From the NCBI RefSeq assembly GCF_965279675.1, contig NZ_CBDIIJ010000002.1, forward strand, positions 930,001 to 994,000: a DNA stretch of 64,000 nucleotides, written 5' to 3'. This document shows positions 40,074 to 49,009 of the stretch, piece by piece (within the stretch, counting starts at the first letter, position 1; each line of letters begins with the position of its first letter). The position numbers and the translations under genes were made by a program. The notes beneath the pieces are model-generated. The model did no database searches, had not been told where the DNA came from, and saw only the letters and a list, made by a program, of their open reading frames with translations. Source of the stretch: Mucisphaera sp965279675 (GTDB lineage Bacteria; Planctomycetota; Phycisphaerae; Phycisphaerales; Phycisphaeraceae).

Positions 40074-41057
40074 TCAGGCAATCCGGCAGAGGCTATGGGG
40101 ATGGATGTCTAGGGCCGGGAGGTGTGGTTTGAGGTCGTTCATGAAGCGGCGGCCATCGGTGGTGTAGCCGGCGGTGGGCTTGAGGTCGGGCAGGTGGCGG
40201 ATGAAGTAGCTGTTGAGACGATCCATCATCAGTTCGCGGCTGTACTTGGCGAGCATGGAGGCGAGGGCGACCGGGAAGTGGTTGCCGTCGGCCTTGGTCT
40301 CGAAGCTGACGGTGATGGTTCGGTCGGCTTCGGTGAGCTGGTAGGCGGAACGCTGCGGGGTTTCGTCGAGGATGCGGAGCTGGGCGTCGGGCAGGAGCAT
40401 GGCGAGCAGTTCGCGGTAGCGGGTGCGGCCGGACTGGCGGTCGATGACGACGTGGGGGTGCTGGCGGCCGTGGTCGCGCCAGATGGCGATGAGGTGGCGG
40501 GCGACGTAGGTGAAGCTGGCGGAGGCTTTGGAGTGGGTTTTCGCGACGAGGTCGTTGAAGGTGTCTTCGAAGACCAGACTCAGGCCGAGGTCGCGGATCC
40601 TGACGTTGGCGGCGGTGAGGGTGGTCTGGAGCATGGACCGGGCGATGGCGTGCTCGCCGGGTGTCGAGGCGGTGGGTAGTGATTGCCAGGGGTGCTCGGC
40701 GGTGGGGGCGTACCAGGGCAGGTGATCGAGTTGCTGGTGAGTGGTTTCGCTTAGGGCGTCGAAGAAGAGGTCGGCCCGGGTGGTGTCGCAGCCGGCGGCG
40801 TGGGCGAAGGCGAGGCAGCTGGCTTCGAGATTGGTGAGTCCTGCGGTGCGGATACCGAATTTTTTTGAGTCGGCGACGACGAGTCGGCCTTTGCGGCCGG
40901 TGAGGGTCTTGTGGACAGCCCGGGTCACTAGGGACCAGACATCGATCGGCTGCTCGGGGTCGTCGGCGTCGGGCACTTCGATGACGGCGCGTGCGATGGT
41001 GAGAGGTCCGAGCAGCGGGCCGTAGCCGGCTTCGTCGATGCCGCAGAGCAGTCTCAT
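40074..41057 (-). CDS. RNase HII-like ribonuclease, long variant
   Basis: The start ATG at 41057 shares its first base with the stop of the upstream gene (TGATG). The 327-residue product opens LLCGIDEAGYGPLLGPLTIA, the RNase HII first motif (Asp6, Glu7), with VVADSKKFG matching the usual DSKK. A later Asp is in VVIDRQSGRTRYREL, and the end has SMLAKYSRELMMDRLNSYF, like the AKxxRD region. It is about 120 residues longer than typical RnhB, with an inserted block around residues 70-180. It should cleave RNA in RNA-DNA hybrids, though substrate range is uncertain. Confidence 0.8.
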   Translation of the reverse strand: MRLLCGIDEAGYGPLLGPLTIARAVIEVPDADDPEQPIDVWSLVTRAVHKTLTGRKGRLVVADSKKFGIRTAGLTNLEASCLAFAHAAGCDTTRADLFFDALSETTHQQLDHLPWYAPTAEHPWQSLPTASTPGEHAIARSMLQTTLTAANVRIRDLGLSLVFEDTFNDLVAKTHSKASASFTYVARHLIAIWRDHGRQHPHVVIDRQSGRTRYRELLAMLLPDAQLRILDETPQRSAYQLTEADRTITVSFETKADGNHFPVALASMLAKYSRELMMDRLNSYFIRHLPDLKPTAGYTTDGRRFMNDLKPHLPALDIHPHSLCRIA

Positions 41058-42367
41058 CAGCGGACCCTCAGGGTCATCATGGCGTCGACGAGGCTGCTGC
41101 GGTGGTTGGCGAGGGCTTCGGCGGGGCCCCAGGCCTCGATGGTGTAGACGTAGCGGTCGGTGGCAACGAGGCCGAGGAGGTAGCTCTGCTCGACGGCGGC
41201 GACAGTCTTGGTGCCTTCGAGCATGGCGATGGGGGTCGAGGACTTGCCCCACCAGCGGCCGTTGAGCCGGTCCATGACCGGGACATCGACGGGGATGCCG
41301 AGCTGATCGATGAGGGTGTTGCGGGCGAGGCCGAGCCAGAAGTCGAGGCTGGCTTCGTCGTAGTTCTGGTGGCGGATGATCTTGAGGCCGACGCCATCGG
41401 CGGCGAGGGCCATCGTGACGTAGTCCTGCTGGTAGTGGCGGACAAAGGCTTCGGGCAGGTCGATGCGGACGCCATCGTCGTAGGATTCGGAGGTGGGGGG
41501 TGTGCGCGAGGGGTTGAGTAGTTCGAAGGCGAGCTTGTCGACCCAGACGAAGGGCATCGCGGGGTCGGTCGGCTCCTGCGGGACCTTGGCGTTGAGCATG
41601 ACGGTGATGGTGGACATGGCGACCTGGTCGGCGAAGTAGCGGCGGCGGCCCTCGATCTGATCGATCTGGGTGTTGAGCCGGCGGAGCTCGCGTTCGATCT
41701 GGACGATGTCCTCGACGCGTTCGGCCTTTTCGAGCAGGGCGAGGAGGCGCTCTCGAGAGGTGGTGGCGGTTTGGAGTTCGATCTCGATATCGCGGACCTG
41801 AGAGGTGACATCCTGGGCGTTGATCTGCTGGTCGCGGACTTCGCCGATGCCGTTGATCTGCTCGATGGCGGTGTCGAACTGCTCGGGGGGCAGACGGAAG
41901 CGGATCATGCTGGAGCCCTGCTGCTCCATGTGTCCGCCCAGCGATTCGGCGTAGGCTTTGAGGTAGGTGAGGGTCGAGCTAACGTTCTCGACGGCGAGAC
42001 GGAGGGTGGCGGTGTAGATGATTTCGCGGTCGGTGGTGGGGGTTTCGGAATCAAGGACAGTTGCGGGCACCGAGTCCGCTTCAGAACTCGCGAGTGCCAA
42101 CCCACCCATTGCGCCGCTCTGACCAGCGAGATTTCGTACTGAGGAGCTTGTTGCATCGAGTCTTCTTTGTGACAACTCTGGCCAATGGCTGGGATAGACC
42201 AGCTTTTCTTCCTGATTTTCTGCAGGCATGACCTCTGCTAGTTGGATCCCCACGTAGGCCTCATATCCACTCTGCTCGGGCTGATTCGCGGCCGGCACCA
42301 TGATCGCGATGACCAGGGCGAGGATGATGATGAGGGTGGCGAGGGCGATGAGTCGTTTGGCCCACAT
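41057..42367 (-). CDS. DUF4349-type membrane-anchored protein
   Basis: ATG at 42367 has AGGAG 8 nt upstream and gives 436 residues. One N-terminal membrane helix (KRLIALATLIIILALVIAIM) is followed by a periplasmic domain of the DUF4349 type: REIIYTATLRLAVENVSSTL, ESLGGHMEQQGSSMIRFRLP, a coiled coil (SQVRDIEIELQTATTSRERL; VEDIVQIERELRRLNTQIDQ), then STITVMLNAK. The C-terminal 170 residues are additional and unrecognised. Role unknown; envelope function is likely. It is translationally coupled to the RNase HII-like gene. Confidence 0.8.
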   Translation of the reverse strand: MWAKRLIALATLIIILALVIAIMVPAANQPEQSGYEAYVGIQLAEVMPAENQEEKLVYPSHWPELSQRRLDATSSSVRNLAGQSGAMGGLALASSEADSVPATVLDSETPTTDREIIYTATLRLAVENVSSTLTYLKAYAESLGGHMEQQGSSMIRFRLPPEQFDTAIEQINGIGEVRDQQINAQDVTSQVRDIEIELQTATTSRERLLALLEKAERVEDIVQIERELRRLNTQIDQIEGRRRYFADQVAMSTITVMLNAKVPQEPTDPAMPFVWVDKLAFELLNPSRTPPTSESYDDGVRIDLPEAFVRHYQQDYVTMALAADGVGLKIIRHQNYDEASLDFWLGLARNTLIDQLGIPVDVPVMDRLNGRWWGKSSTPIAMLEGTKTVAAVEQSYLLGLVATDRYVYTIEAWGPAEALANHRSSLVDAMMTLRVR

Positions 42368-42410
42368 GGGGGTACTCCTGGGTCGGGTGGGGCTTGGATG
42401 AGAGCCGAGG

Positions 42411-43547
42411 TTACCCGAGTACAGACGCCTGGAGGTCGGCGGAGGTTCCCGCGACTCTTTCGAGGGTGGACCAGACGGCTTCGACGGCGACCTGGGCGAT
42501 GAGTGAGGGGTCGTCGCGGTGTTGGCGGTAGTCGAACCTGAACCCGGGCCTGCGGGCCTCGGAAGGCTGGACGACGGCCATCTGGTGGCCGTAGGGGCCG
42601 ACTCTGGCGGGATCGGTGGGGCCGAAGATGCCGACGACCGGCCGGAGGAGGCCCACGGCGAGGTGCAGGGCGGCGGAATCGTTGGAGACGACCATGCTGG
42701 AGGCACCGAGCAGGCCCATGAGGCGGCCGACGGTGGCGGTTTCGGGGAAGAACACGCGTTTGGAGACTTCGATATCGGTGTCGAGGGCGGCGCGGAGCGG
42801 GTTGAGTGATTCAGCCTCATGCGGGGCCGAGAGCACGAGGACCTTGCCGTTGGCATGGCGTTCATTGACGACACGGGTGATGAGCTTGGCCCAGCCGTCG
42901 AGCGGCCACTGCTTGCAGCCCCACTGGGCGGTGGGGGCGATGCAGAGATAGCCCTCGGCGGGATCGATGTCGCGGTCCTGGAGGTAGCTATGGGCCCAGC
43001 TGGCTTCTTCGGGCGGGGTGTAGAGGCGAAGATCCGGCTCTTTGGCGACCTGGACGCCATCGGCTCGGAGCAGGCCGAGCATGCGATCGACGGTGTGGAC
43101 CTCATTCACCCGATGGCGTCGGTTGTAGGCGAAGCGGGCACCCTCGCGGGCGTCCGAAAAGCCGACGCGGTAGCGGCAACCCGAGAAGTAGGTGTAGAGC
43201 CCCGAGCGGGCGAGGCCCTGTAGGTCGTAGACGCGGTCGTAGCGGTGTTGGCGGAGATTTCGGGCGAGGCCGAAGCCGGCTTTCGTGGCCGACCAGCGCC
43301 AGCCAAAGCCCGAGAGGCCTTCGCGATCGAAGGGGATGGTGGCGTCGAGATCCGGGTGGCAGCGGATGGCGTCGGCGTAGGCGGGGTGGACCAGCCAGTC
43401 GATGGTGGTCTGCGGGAAGGTCTGTTTGAGGGCGACCAGGGCGGGGACGGTTCGGGCAACGTCGCCGAGGGCCGAGGGGCGCACGATCAGCATCCGGGTG
43501 CCGTCCCGGCTGCCCCTGCGACCTGGAACCTCAACGCCTCTGGCCAT
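42411..43547 (-). CDS. Glycosyltransferase family 9 (heptosyltransferase-like)
   Basis: The 378-residue protein has the GT-B signature of ADP-heptose:LPS transferases: MLIVRPSALGDVARTVPALV near the N-terminus, IDWLVHPAYADAI, YDRVYDLQGLARS, then FPETATVGRLMGLLGASSMV and VSNDSAALHLAVGLLRPVVG with IFGPTDPARVGPYG. It probably adds a sugar to lipopolysaccharide or another outer-membrane glycan. The first 18 residues are poorly conserved, so Met19 may be the true start. 43 bp separate it from the DUF4349 gene. Confidence 0.9.
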   Translation of the reverse strand: MARGVEVPGRRGSRDGTRMLIVRPSALGDVARTVPALVALKQTFPQTTIDWLVHPAYADAIRCHPDLDATIPFDREGLSGFGWRWSATKAGFGLARNLRQHRYDRVYDLQGLARSGLYTYFSGCRYRVGFSDAREGARFAYNRRHRVNEVHTVDRMLGLLRADGVQVAKEPDLRLYTPPEEASWAHSYLQDRDIDPAEGYLCIAPTAQWGCKQWPLDGWAKLITRVVNERHANGKVLVLSAPHEAESLNPLRAALDTDIEVSKRVFFPETATVGRLMGLLGASSMVVSNDSAALHLAVGLLRPVVGIFGPTDPARVGPYGHQMAVVQPSEARRPGFRFDYRQHRDDPSLIAQVAVEAVWSTLERVAGTSADLQASVLG

Positions 43548-43688
43548 GACTGCCGATGATACTTGACCGTACTTCGAGGTGACAGCTTGCTTTATGCAGC
43601 GAAATCCTCAGACTTTGGGTCGAATCGTCACGGAACAGCGACCGGCGATGGCTCGCGAGCCATCGCTGGTGACGGGTAAGGCCTTTCT

Positions 43689-44444
43689 ATGGCAACGGCA
43701 CTGATCTCTGACATCCACGGCAACCTCGATGCGCTGCAAGCGGTGCTCGCGGACATCGACAGCAAGGGCATCGAGCAGATCATCTGCCTGGGCGACATCA
43801 TTGGCTATGGCCCGAACCCACGGGAGTGCCTGGACCTGGTCAAGCAGCGATGCCTCTGGGCGTTGATGGGGAACCACGACTTCGCGGCGTTGTACGAGCC
43901 GACGGGCTTCAACGCGACAGCAGAGGCGGCGGCGTTCTGGACCCGGGCGGAGCTTGAATCGGAACCGGACCCGGCCCTGCGTCGGGAGCGGTGGGAGTTT
44001 CTGGGCAACCTTGGGATCCGTCAGGTGTTCGAGGGCGCGTTGTGCGTGCACGCGTCGCCTCGGCGGCCGATCAACGAGTACATCTTTCCGGACGACGTGA
44101 TCACGAGCCCGCAGAAGGTTCAGCAGATCTTCGATCGCTTCAAGAGTGTCTGCTTTGTCGGGCACACGCATGTGCCGGGCGTGTTCACGGATGAGCCGGA
44201 CTTCTACCCCCCTTCCGATCTTGGCGGGGCGTATCCGTTTTCGGAGGAAGAGAAGTGCATCGTGAATCCGGGATCGGTCGGTCAGCCGCGCGACCGTGAT
44301 CCGCGTGCCTCTTACGCGGTCGTCGAGAACCAGCAGGTGAGCTTCTACCGAGTCGATTACGACATCGATGCGGTGGTCGCGAAGTTCGAGCAGATCCCTG
44401 AACTCAATGATTTTCTGGGTCAGCGGCTGGTCGAAGGCCGGTAG
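43689..44444 (+). CDS. Calcineurin-like metallophosphoesterase
   Basis: The 251-residue enzyme has ALISDIHGNLDALQAV (D8, H10), CLGDIIGYGPNP (GD), LMGNHDFA (GNH) and VGHTHVPG (GHTH), the full dinuclear metal set of the YfcE/MJ0936-like diadenosine-polyphosphatase or phosphodiesterase group. Between them sits an insert around residues 80-130. Substrate unknown. A hairpin terminator follows. Confidence 0.92.
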   Translation: MATALISDIHGNLDALQAVLADIDSKGIEQIICLGDIIGYGPNPRECLDLVKQRCLWALMGNHDFAALYEPTGFNATAEAAAFWTRAELESEPDPALRRERWEFLGNLGIRQVFEGALCVHASPRRPINEYIFPDDVITSPQKVQQIFDRFKSVCFVGHTHVPGVFTDEPDFYPPSDLGGAYPFSEEEKCIVNPGSVGQPRDRDPRASYAVVENQQVSFYRVDYDIDAVVAKFEQIPELNDFLGQRLVEGR

Positions 44445-44458
44445 GCCGTGCAAAGAAG

Positions 44459-44491
44459 CGAGCCCGCCACCGGTGGGGTCGCGGGCTCGCC
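44459..44491. terminator. Hairpin between convergent genes
   Basis: GCGAGCCCGC (44459-44468) and GCGGGCTCGC (44482-44491) form a 10-bp stem with a 13-nt loop. It lies between the phosphoesterase gene (+) and the SDR gene (-). Read leftward it is followed by TTCTTTG, so it serves best as the terminator of the SDR gene. Confidence 0.7.
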
Positions 44492-44521
44492 GAGGAGAAG
44501 TTGATGTTGGAGGGGGTGGGA

Positions 44522-45262
44522 TCAGGCTTCGGCGAGGTCGGCCTCGACGATGTTGTTGGCGTAGGACTCGTATGCGCCCCAGATCTGGCGGGCCATGGTG
44601 TCCGGAAAGAGGTGGAAGTCGCCCTGAGCCAGCGCGGTGACGATGCCCTCGGCAACGACGCTGGGCGGGTCGCCGCCTTCCATGCCGGCCTGGTCGGCCA
44701 TGTCCGTGGCGATGGGCCCGGGGTGCACGGAGAGGACGTGGGTGTTTTGTGCGCCGAGGGTGTCTCTCAGGCCCTGGGTGATCGCGTAGGCGGCGGCCTT
44801 GGAGGCGGAATAGGTGCTGAAGGGCGTGAAGTTCTTGATGGAGGCGACGGAATTGAGGTTGGCGAAGGCTCCGCCGCCGTTGGCCTTGAGGACCGGTGCG
44901 AAGGCCTGCGCGACGCGGATCAGGCCGGACACATTGACGTCGATCTCGAACTGGAGGTTGTCGATGGCGTCATCGGCGAGCGGGTCTGAGTTGCGGAGGA
45001 CGCCGGCGTTGTTGATGACGAGGTTGACATCGGAAGCGGTCTGTGCGGCGGCGGTGATGGTCTCGGGCCTCGTCACATCGAGTTCGAGGGCAACGACCTT
45101 GCCGTCATGGGTGGCGACGAGGTCGGCGGCGGAGTCCGGGTTGCGGACGGCGGCGTAAACCTTGGCGGCTCCCTGGGCAATGAGGGTTTCAACGATGCTC
45201 TTGCCGATGCCGCGGTTGGCTCCGGTGACGAGGGCGACGCTGTTGCTGATTTCAAATCCCAT
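44522..45262 (-). CDS. Short-chain dehydrogenase/reductase
   Basis: The 246-residue protein has the classical SDR set: TGANRGIG (13-20) for the dinucleotide, LDV near 61-63, NNAG (84-87), Ser138, Tyr151 and Lys155 in YSASK, and HPGPIATDM after it. It oxidises or reduces a carbonyl/hydroxyl substrate with NAD(P)(H); substrate unknown. Confidence 0.93.
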   Translation of the reverse strand: MGFEISNSVALVTGANRGIGKSIVETLIAQGAAKVYAAVRNPDSAADLVATHDGKVVALELDVTRPETITAAAQTASDVNLVINNAGVLRNSDPLADDAIDNLQFEIDVNVSGLIRVAQAFAPVLKANGGGAFANLNSVASIKNFTPFSTYSASKAAAYAITQGLRDTLGAQNTHVLSVHPGPIATDMADQAGMEGGDPPSVVAEGIVTALAQGDFHLFPDTMARQIWGAYESYANNIVEADLAEA

Positions 45263-45383
45263 GGTTCGGTCTCCTGAAGTGGGTGATCATGCTGACCAAG
45301 AGATAATCTGTTGCAACGAATAATGATTCCACGGATTCCAGGTTTTCTTCAAAATCAGGCCTCAGGGCGATGCGAGATCGGTT

Positions 45384-46607
45384 CTATTTGGCTCTGAGGC
45401 TCTCGACGCCCGGCTGACCGACGGTGGCGGGCACGGCCTCACCCAGCTCGGTGGTGAACAGCGTTGTGCCCGGGCGGTGCTGGCCCCACTTGACCATCGC
45501 GAGGGCCAGGGCACTGCCGCCCCGGAGCGGGGAGATCGTGGAGGAGGTGACCGCACCGATCACGTCGAGTGTGGGGGTGGGGGGCTGGTCGGGGTCTTCG
45601 GCTTTCTGGGCTTTGAGGACCTGCGAGCCGGCCACGGGCAGCCGGTCGCCTTGGATGTCGAGTCCGACGAGCAGCCGTTTGGGGTGGCCGAGGTTGTGCA
45701 TCCGGGCGACGACTTCCTGGCCGAGGTAGCAGCCTTTGGTGAAGGAGACCGTCTCATCCATGATCGCCTGGCCGGCCTCGGCGGGCCGGCAGTCGGTGCC
45801 GAAGTCGATGCCGAAGAGAGCCTCGCCAGCCTCGATGCGTGCGGTGTTGTAGGCGGCCCAGCCCACCGGCCGGCCGCGGAGCGACTCCCGACGCCGCTCG
45901 GCGAAGTCGGCATCGGCCTCGGCGTTGGGCTCGTAGCCGGCGGCATCGAGGAGGGTCTGATGGATGTGAACGGCGGCTTCGATCGGGACGGCGAGGCGGA
46001 TGGCTAGCTCGCCGGCCATGTCCCAGCGGCTGGCGGAGACGCGGACGCCCGCGATCTCGACGACGTGCGTGGTCTTGGGCATCCTCCCGAGGGCGGCGAT
46101 GTCGAGGTCGTCGACGGTGTGCGTCGCGACGGCTTCGAGCAGGCGGAGGCTGGCCGGTCCGATGAGGGCCAGAAAGAGACGCTGATCGGTCTGCGGGGTG
46201 AGGGCGACATCCTCGGTGAACAGGCGGCTTTCGAGGAGTTCGTGGACGGCCGGCAACCGGAAGCGATCCATCTCCAGCCAGGTGTTGAGGTCGCCGTGAT
46301 GGACGAGCATATCGGCGAGGATGCAGCCTTTGCCGTCGAGTTGGAAGGAACGGGTGGTCTGCCCGCCGGTGAGGGCGTTGATCTCCTGCGTCACGAGGCG
46401 GTGGAGGAAGTCCTGCCGGTCCTCGCCTGTGACGTTGAGCACGGCCTGCTGGGGCATGGCCATGATGCCGACGCGGCGGCGGATGGCGGCATATTCGGCC
46501 TCGAAGGCGCCGACGTGCTCGGGGATCTGGACGGCGGATTCGGCATCGGGTCCGTAGGGGAGAAACTCGGCGCCGAGGGACTCAAGATGGGCGAGAAAGT
46601 CGTTCAT
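45384..46607 (-). CDS. ygfZ: YgfZ/GcvT-fold folate-dependent protein (Fe-S cluster assembly type)
   Basis: The 407-residue protein has the GcvT-like tetrahydrofolate fold (VGIMAMPQQAVLNVTGEDRQ; FLHRLVTQEINAL) and the YgfZ signature KGCYLGQEVV (291-300) with its conserved Cys. In characterised bacteria YgfZ/IbaG-type proteins help maintain Fe-S enzymes. It is divergent from pgk. An Fe-S role would fit the nearby ActB, but this is only context. Confidence 0.9.
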   Translation of the reverse strand: MNDFLAHLESLGAEFLPYGPDAESAVQIPEHVGAFEAEYAAIRRRVGIMAMPQQAVLNVTGEDRQDFLHRLVTQEINALTGGQTTRSFQLDGKGCILADMLVHHGDLNTWLEMDRFRLPAVHELLESRLFTEDVALTPQTDQRLFLALIGPASLRLLEAVATHTVDDLDIAALGRMPKTTHVVEIAGVRVSASRWDMAGELAIRLAVPIEAAVHIHQTLLDAAGYEPNAEADADFAERRRESLRGRPVGWAAYNTARIEAGEALFGIDFGTDCRPAEAGQAIMDETVSFTKGCYLGQEVVARMHNLGHPKRLLVGLDIQGDRLPVAGSQVLKAQKAEDPDQPPTPTLDVIGAVTSSTISPLRGGSALALAMVKWGQHRPGTTLFTTELGEAVPATVGQPGVESLRAK

Positions 46608-46723
46608 GATCGGAGTTATCTATCGAATGTTATGCTCTAGGCCAGGCAGGGCGCTCGTCGTTGCATCTGTCATTGTTTTAGGGACTTCAAGCGGTCTTCG
46701 CTTGCTTTTGGAGGATGGCCGAC

Positions 46724-47914
46724 GTGGCTAAGCAAACCATCGCCGACTTGGACGTGGCGGGCAAGAAGGTCTTGATGCGGGTTGATTTCAACGTCCCGCT
46801 CAAGGACGGAGCCATCACCGACGATCGTCGGATCCGGATGGCGCTGGACTCGATCAGTTCGGTCCTGGATCGGGGCGGCTCGCTGGTGCTGATGAGCCAT
46901 CTCGGGCGGCCAGCCGGTGACGGGCCTGAGCCGGCATACTCACTGGCTCCCGCGGGGGTGCGGCTCGGGGAGTTGCTGGGTCGTGAGGTGGCGTTTGCCA
47001 GCGACACGGTTGGGGAGGATGCCCAGGCGAAGGTCGCCGGGCTCGAAGCCGGCGGGGTGGTGCTGCTGGAGAACCTGCGGTTCGCCAAGGCTGAAAAGAA
47101 GGGCGATGGGGCTTTCGCCGCGACGCTCGCGGGGTTTGGGGATGTCTACTGCAACGATGCGTTTGGTACCTGCCACCGTGACCACGCTTCGATGGTCGCG
47201 GTGCCACGAGCGATGAAGGCCGACGGCAAGCCTGCGGTGTGCGGCTTCCTGGTGGAGAAGGAGATCCAGTACCTGTCCGAAGCGATCGGCAGCCCGGCCC
47301 GGACTTTCGTAGCGATCCTTGGCGGGGCGAAGGTCTCTGACAAGATCAACGTCATCGACAACCTGCTGGGCATCTGTGACAAGGTGCTCATCGGCGGGGC
47401 GATGGCCTACACCTTCTCGCTCGCCCAGGGCGGCGCGGTGGGCGGGAGCCTGGTCGAGCCCGACAAGGTGGACCTGGCCAAGCAGCTGATCGAGAAGGCT
47501 GGCGACAAGCTGGTGCTGCCCGTGGATACGCACGCTGGCGACGACTTCTCGGGTGACTGCCAGAAGCAGGTGGTCAAGTCGGGCGAGATCCCGGATGGGT
47601 ATGAGGGCCTGGACATCGGTCCTGAATCGGCGAAGCTCTTTGCCGAGATCGCCAGGGGAGCCAAGACGCTGGTCTGGAACGGACCGATGGGCGTGTTCGA
47701 GATGCCGCCTTTTGATGAAGGCACCAAAGCGGTCGCTCAGGCCGTGGCCGACTCGGAGGCCGTCAGCATCATCGGTGGTGGTGACAGCGCCGCGGCGATC
47801 CAGCAGATGGGGTTTGCCGATCGCGTCTCGCACGTCAGCACGGGTGGCGGCGCCAGCCTGGAGATGCTCGAAGGCAAGAAGTTCAACAGCGTAGAGCTGC
47901 TCGACGAGAAGTGA
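46724..47914 (+). CDS. pgk: Phosphoglycerate kinase
   Basis: I prefer GTG at 46724 because GGAGG (46710-46714) lies 9 nt before it and it yields the usual MAKQTIADLDVAGKKVLMRV start; the in-frame ATG at 46715 would have the site right against it. The protein has DFNVPLKDG, LMSHLGRP, ENLRF, the hinge and C-lobe blocks, GGGDSAAAI and STGGGASLEMLEG. It transfers phosphate between 1,3-bisphosphoglycerate and ADP in glycolysis. Standard length (396 residues). Confidence 0.97.
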   Translation: MAKQTIADLDVAGKKVLMRVDFNVPLKDGAITDDRRIRMALDSISSVLDRGGSLVLMSHLGRPAGDGPEPAYSLAPAGVRLGELLGREVAFASDTVGEDAQAKVAGLEAGGVVLLENLRFAKAEKKGDGAFAATLAGFGDVYCNDAFGTCHRDHASMVAVPRAMKADGKPAVCGFLVEKEIQYLSEAIGSPARTFVAILGGAKVSDKINVIDNLLGICDKVLIGGAMAYTFSLAQGGAVGGSLVEPDKVDLAKQLIEKAGDKLVLPVDTHAGDDFSGDCQKQVVKSGEIPDGYEGLDIGPESAKLFAEIARGAKTLVWNGPMGVFEMPPFDEGTKAVAQAVADSEAVSIIGGGDSAAAIQQMGFADRVSHVSTGGGASLEMLEGKKFNSVELLDEK

Positions 47915-48014
47915 CGACTTGTGATGACGGGCCGCTGTTCTGCCTGCCAGATTCCCGGACTCTAGACTCCCTCACCGTTGCATGCTCAACGCGAAATTAC
48001 CAAAGGTGCCTGCC

Positions 48015-48998
48015 ATGAAACGAACCATGCTAGCGATCCTACTTGGCGGTCTGTCTTGCAGTCCTGCGCTCGCCGAGTCTTCCCTGACCGGGGTGCTCAT
48101 GCCGTTTGCGCCTGACAAGCAGGTAGAGATCGAGGCTCAGGCACTCGCGGTGTTTGGTAGCGAGATCGAGCAGAACGGTATCGATGTGAGCGTGCGGATC
48201 ACCGACTTCGAGATCAGGGGCCTGCTGCAGGAGACTGAAGACCTTCGTTCATCGCTGCGGTTTCGTTTCCATGGGTTAGGCGTTGATTCGTCGGACCCCG
48301 CTCTGCCCGATGGTTTTGTCGATGTCTTCTTTGGGGGCGGCAACACCTACGTGCTGGAGGATGACTGGTCGCTGTCCTGGGGCCTCGGCGTCGGTTATGC
48401 GGGCCAGTCATATGACGAGGATGGTGACCTGTCCTTCGATCGCGACGATGGCTTCTACGGAGCCGCGGGAATCGCCGGCACCAAGCAGCTTGACGAGTTC
48501 ACATCGGTCACGGTTCTGTTGGACTGGGATGGCAACCGAAGTGTGTTCCCGGATGTCCCGCTGCCGGGCATCCTGTACACCCGTCGGCTGCAGACCGAGC
48601 AGCCCCTGGTGGTGACGGTTGGTTTTCCCTTCACGAGTGTGGTGTGGAACCCCGTCGAACGCCTGCGTGTCGAAGCGACCTTCTTCTTCCCGGAATCGGT
48701 CGAGGCCGAGGTGACTTATCTGCTCACGGATGAGTGGGATGTCTTCGTCTCGCTGGGCCGGCAGGCCGAGTCGTACGCGACCAACGCGCTGCCCGAGGAT
48801 CGACGGCTCTTCTTCGAGCAGAGCCGATTGGAAGTCGGCACCAACTGGCGGCCGGAGGAAGAGGTTGAAGTGAGCTTCGGTGTCGGCCTGGCCTACAACC
48901 AGGAATTCACGACCGGGTTCGACCGGAGGGATGACAACACCTTCCGTGATCTGGACGATGCTCCGTTCATCCGTGCGGGGCTGCGGCTGGCTTTTTGA
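48015..48998 (+). CDS. Outer-membrane-type beta-barrel-like protein of unknown function
   Basis: ATG at 48015 opens a clear signal peptide (MKRTMLAILLGGLSCSPALA). The mature 307 residues alternate in beta-strand fashion (SWGLGVGYAGQSYDED; TVTVLLDWDGNRS-like strands; GVGLAYNQEFTTGF), and the last residue is Phe after RAGLRLAF, as in outer-membrane barrels recognised by BamA. No family assigned; it may be a porin-like protein or a lipid/protein receptor. It lies between pgk and rpe, with rpe starting 12 bp after. Confidence 0.75.
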   Translation: MKRTMLAILLGGLSCSPALAESSLTGVLMPFAPDKQVEIEAQALAVFGSEIEQNGIDVSVRITDFEIRGLLQETEDLRSSLRFRFHGLGVDSSDPALPDGFVDVFFGGGNTYVLEDDWSLSWGLGVGYAGQSYDEDGDLSFDRDDGFYGAAGIAGTKQLDEFTSVTVLLDWDGNRSVFPDVPLPGILYTRRLQTEQPLVVTVGFPFTSVVWNPVERLRVEATFFFPESVEAEVTYLLTDEWDVFVSLGRQAESYATNALPEDRRLFFEQSRLEVGTNWRPEEEVEVSFGVGLAYNQEFTTGFDRRDDNTFRDLDDAPFIRAGLRLAF

Positions 48999-49009
48999 GA
49001 CCCAAGACG

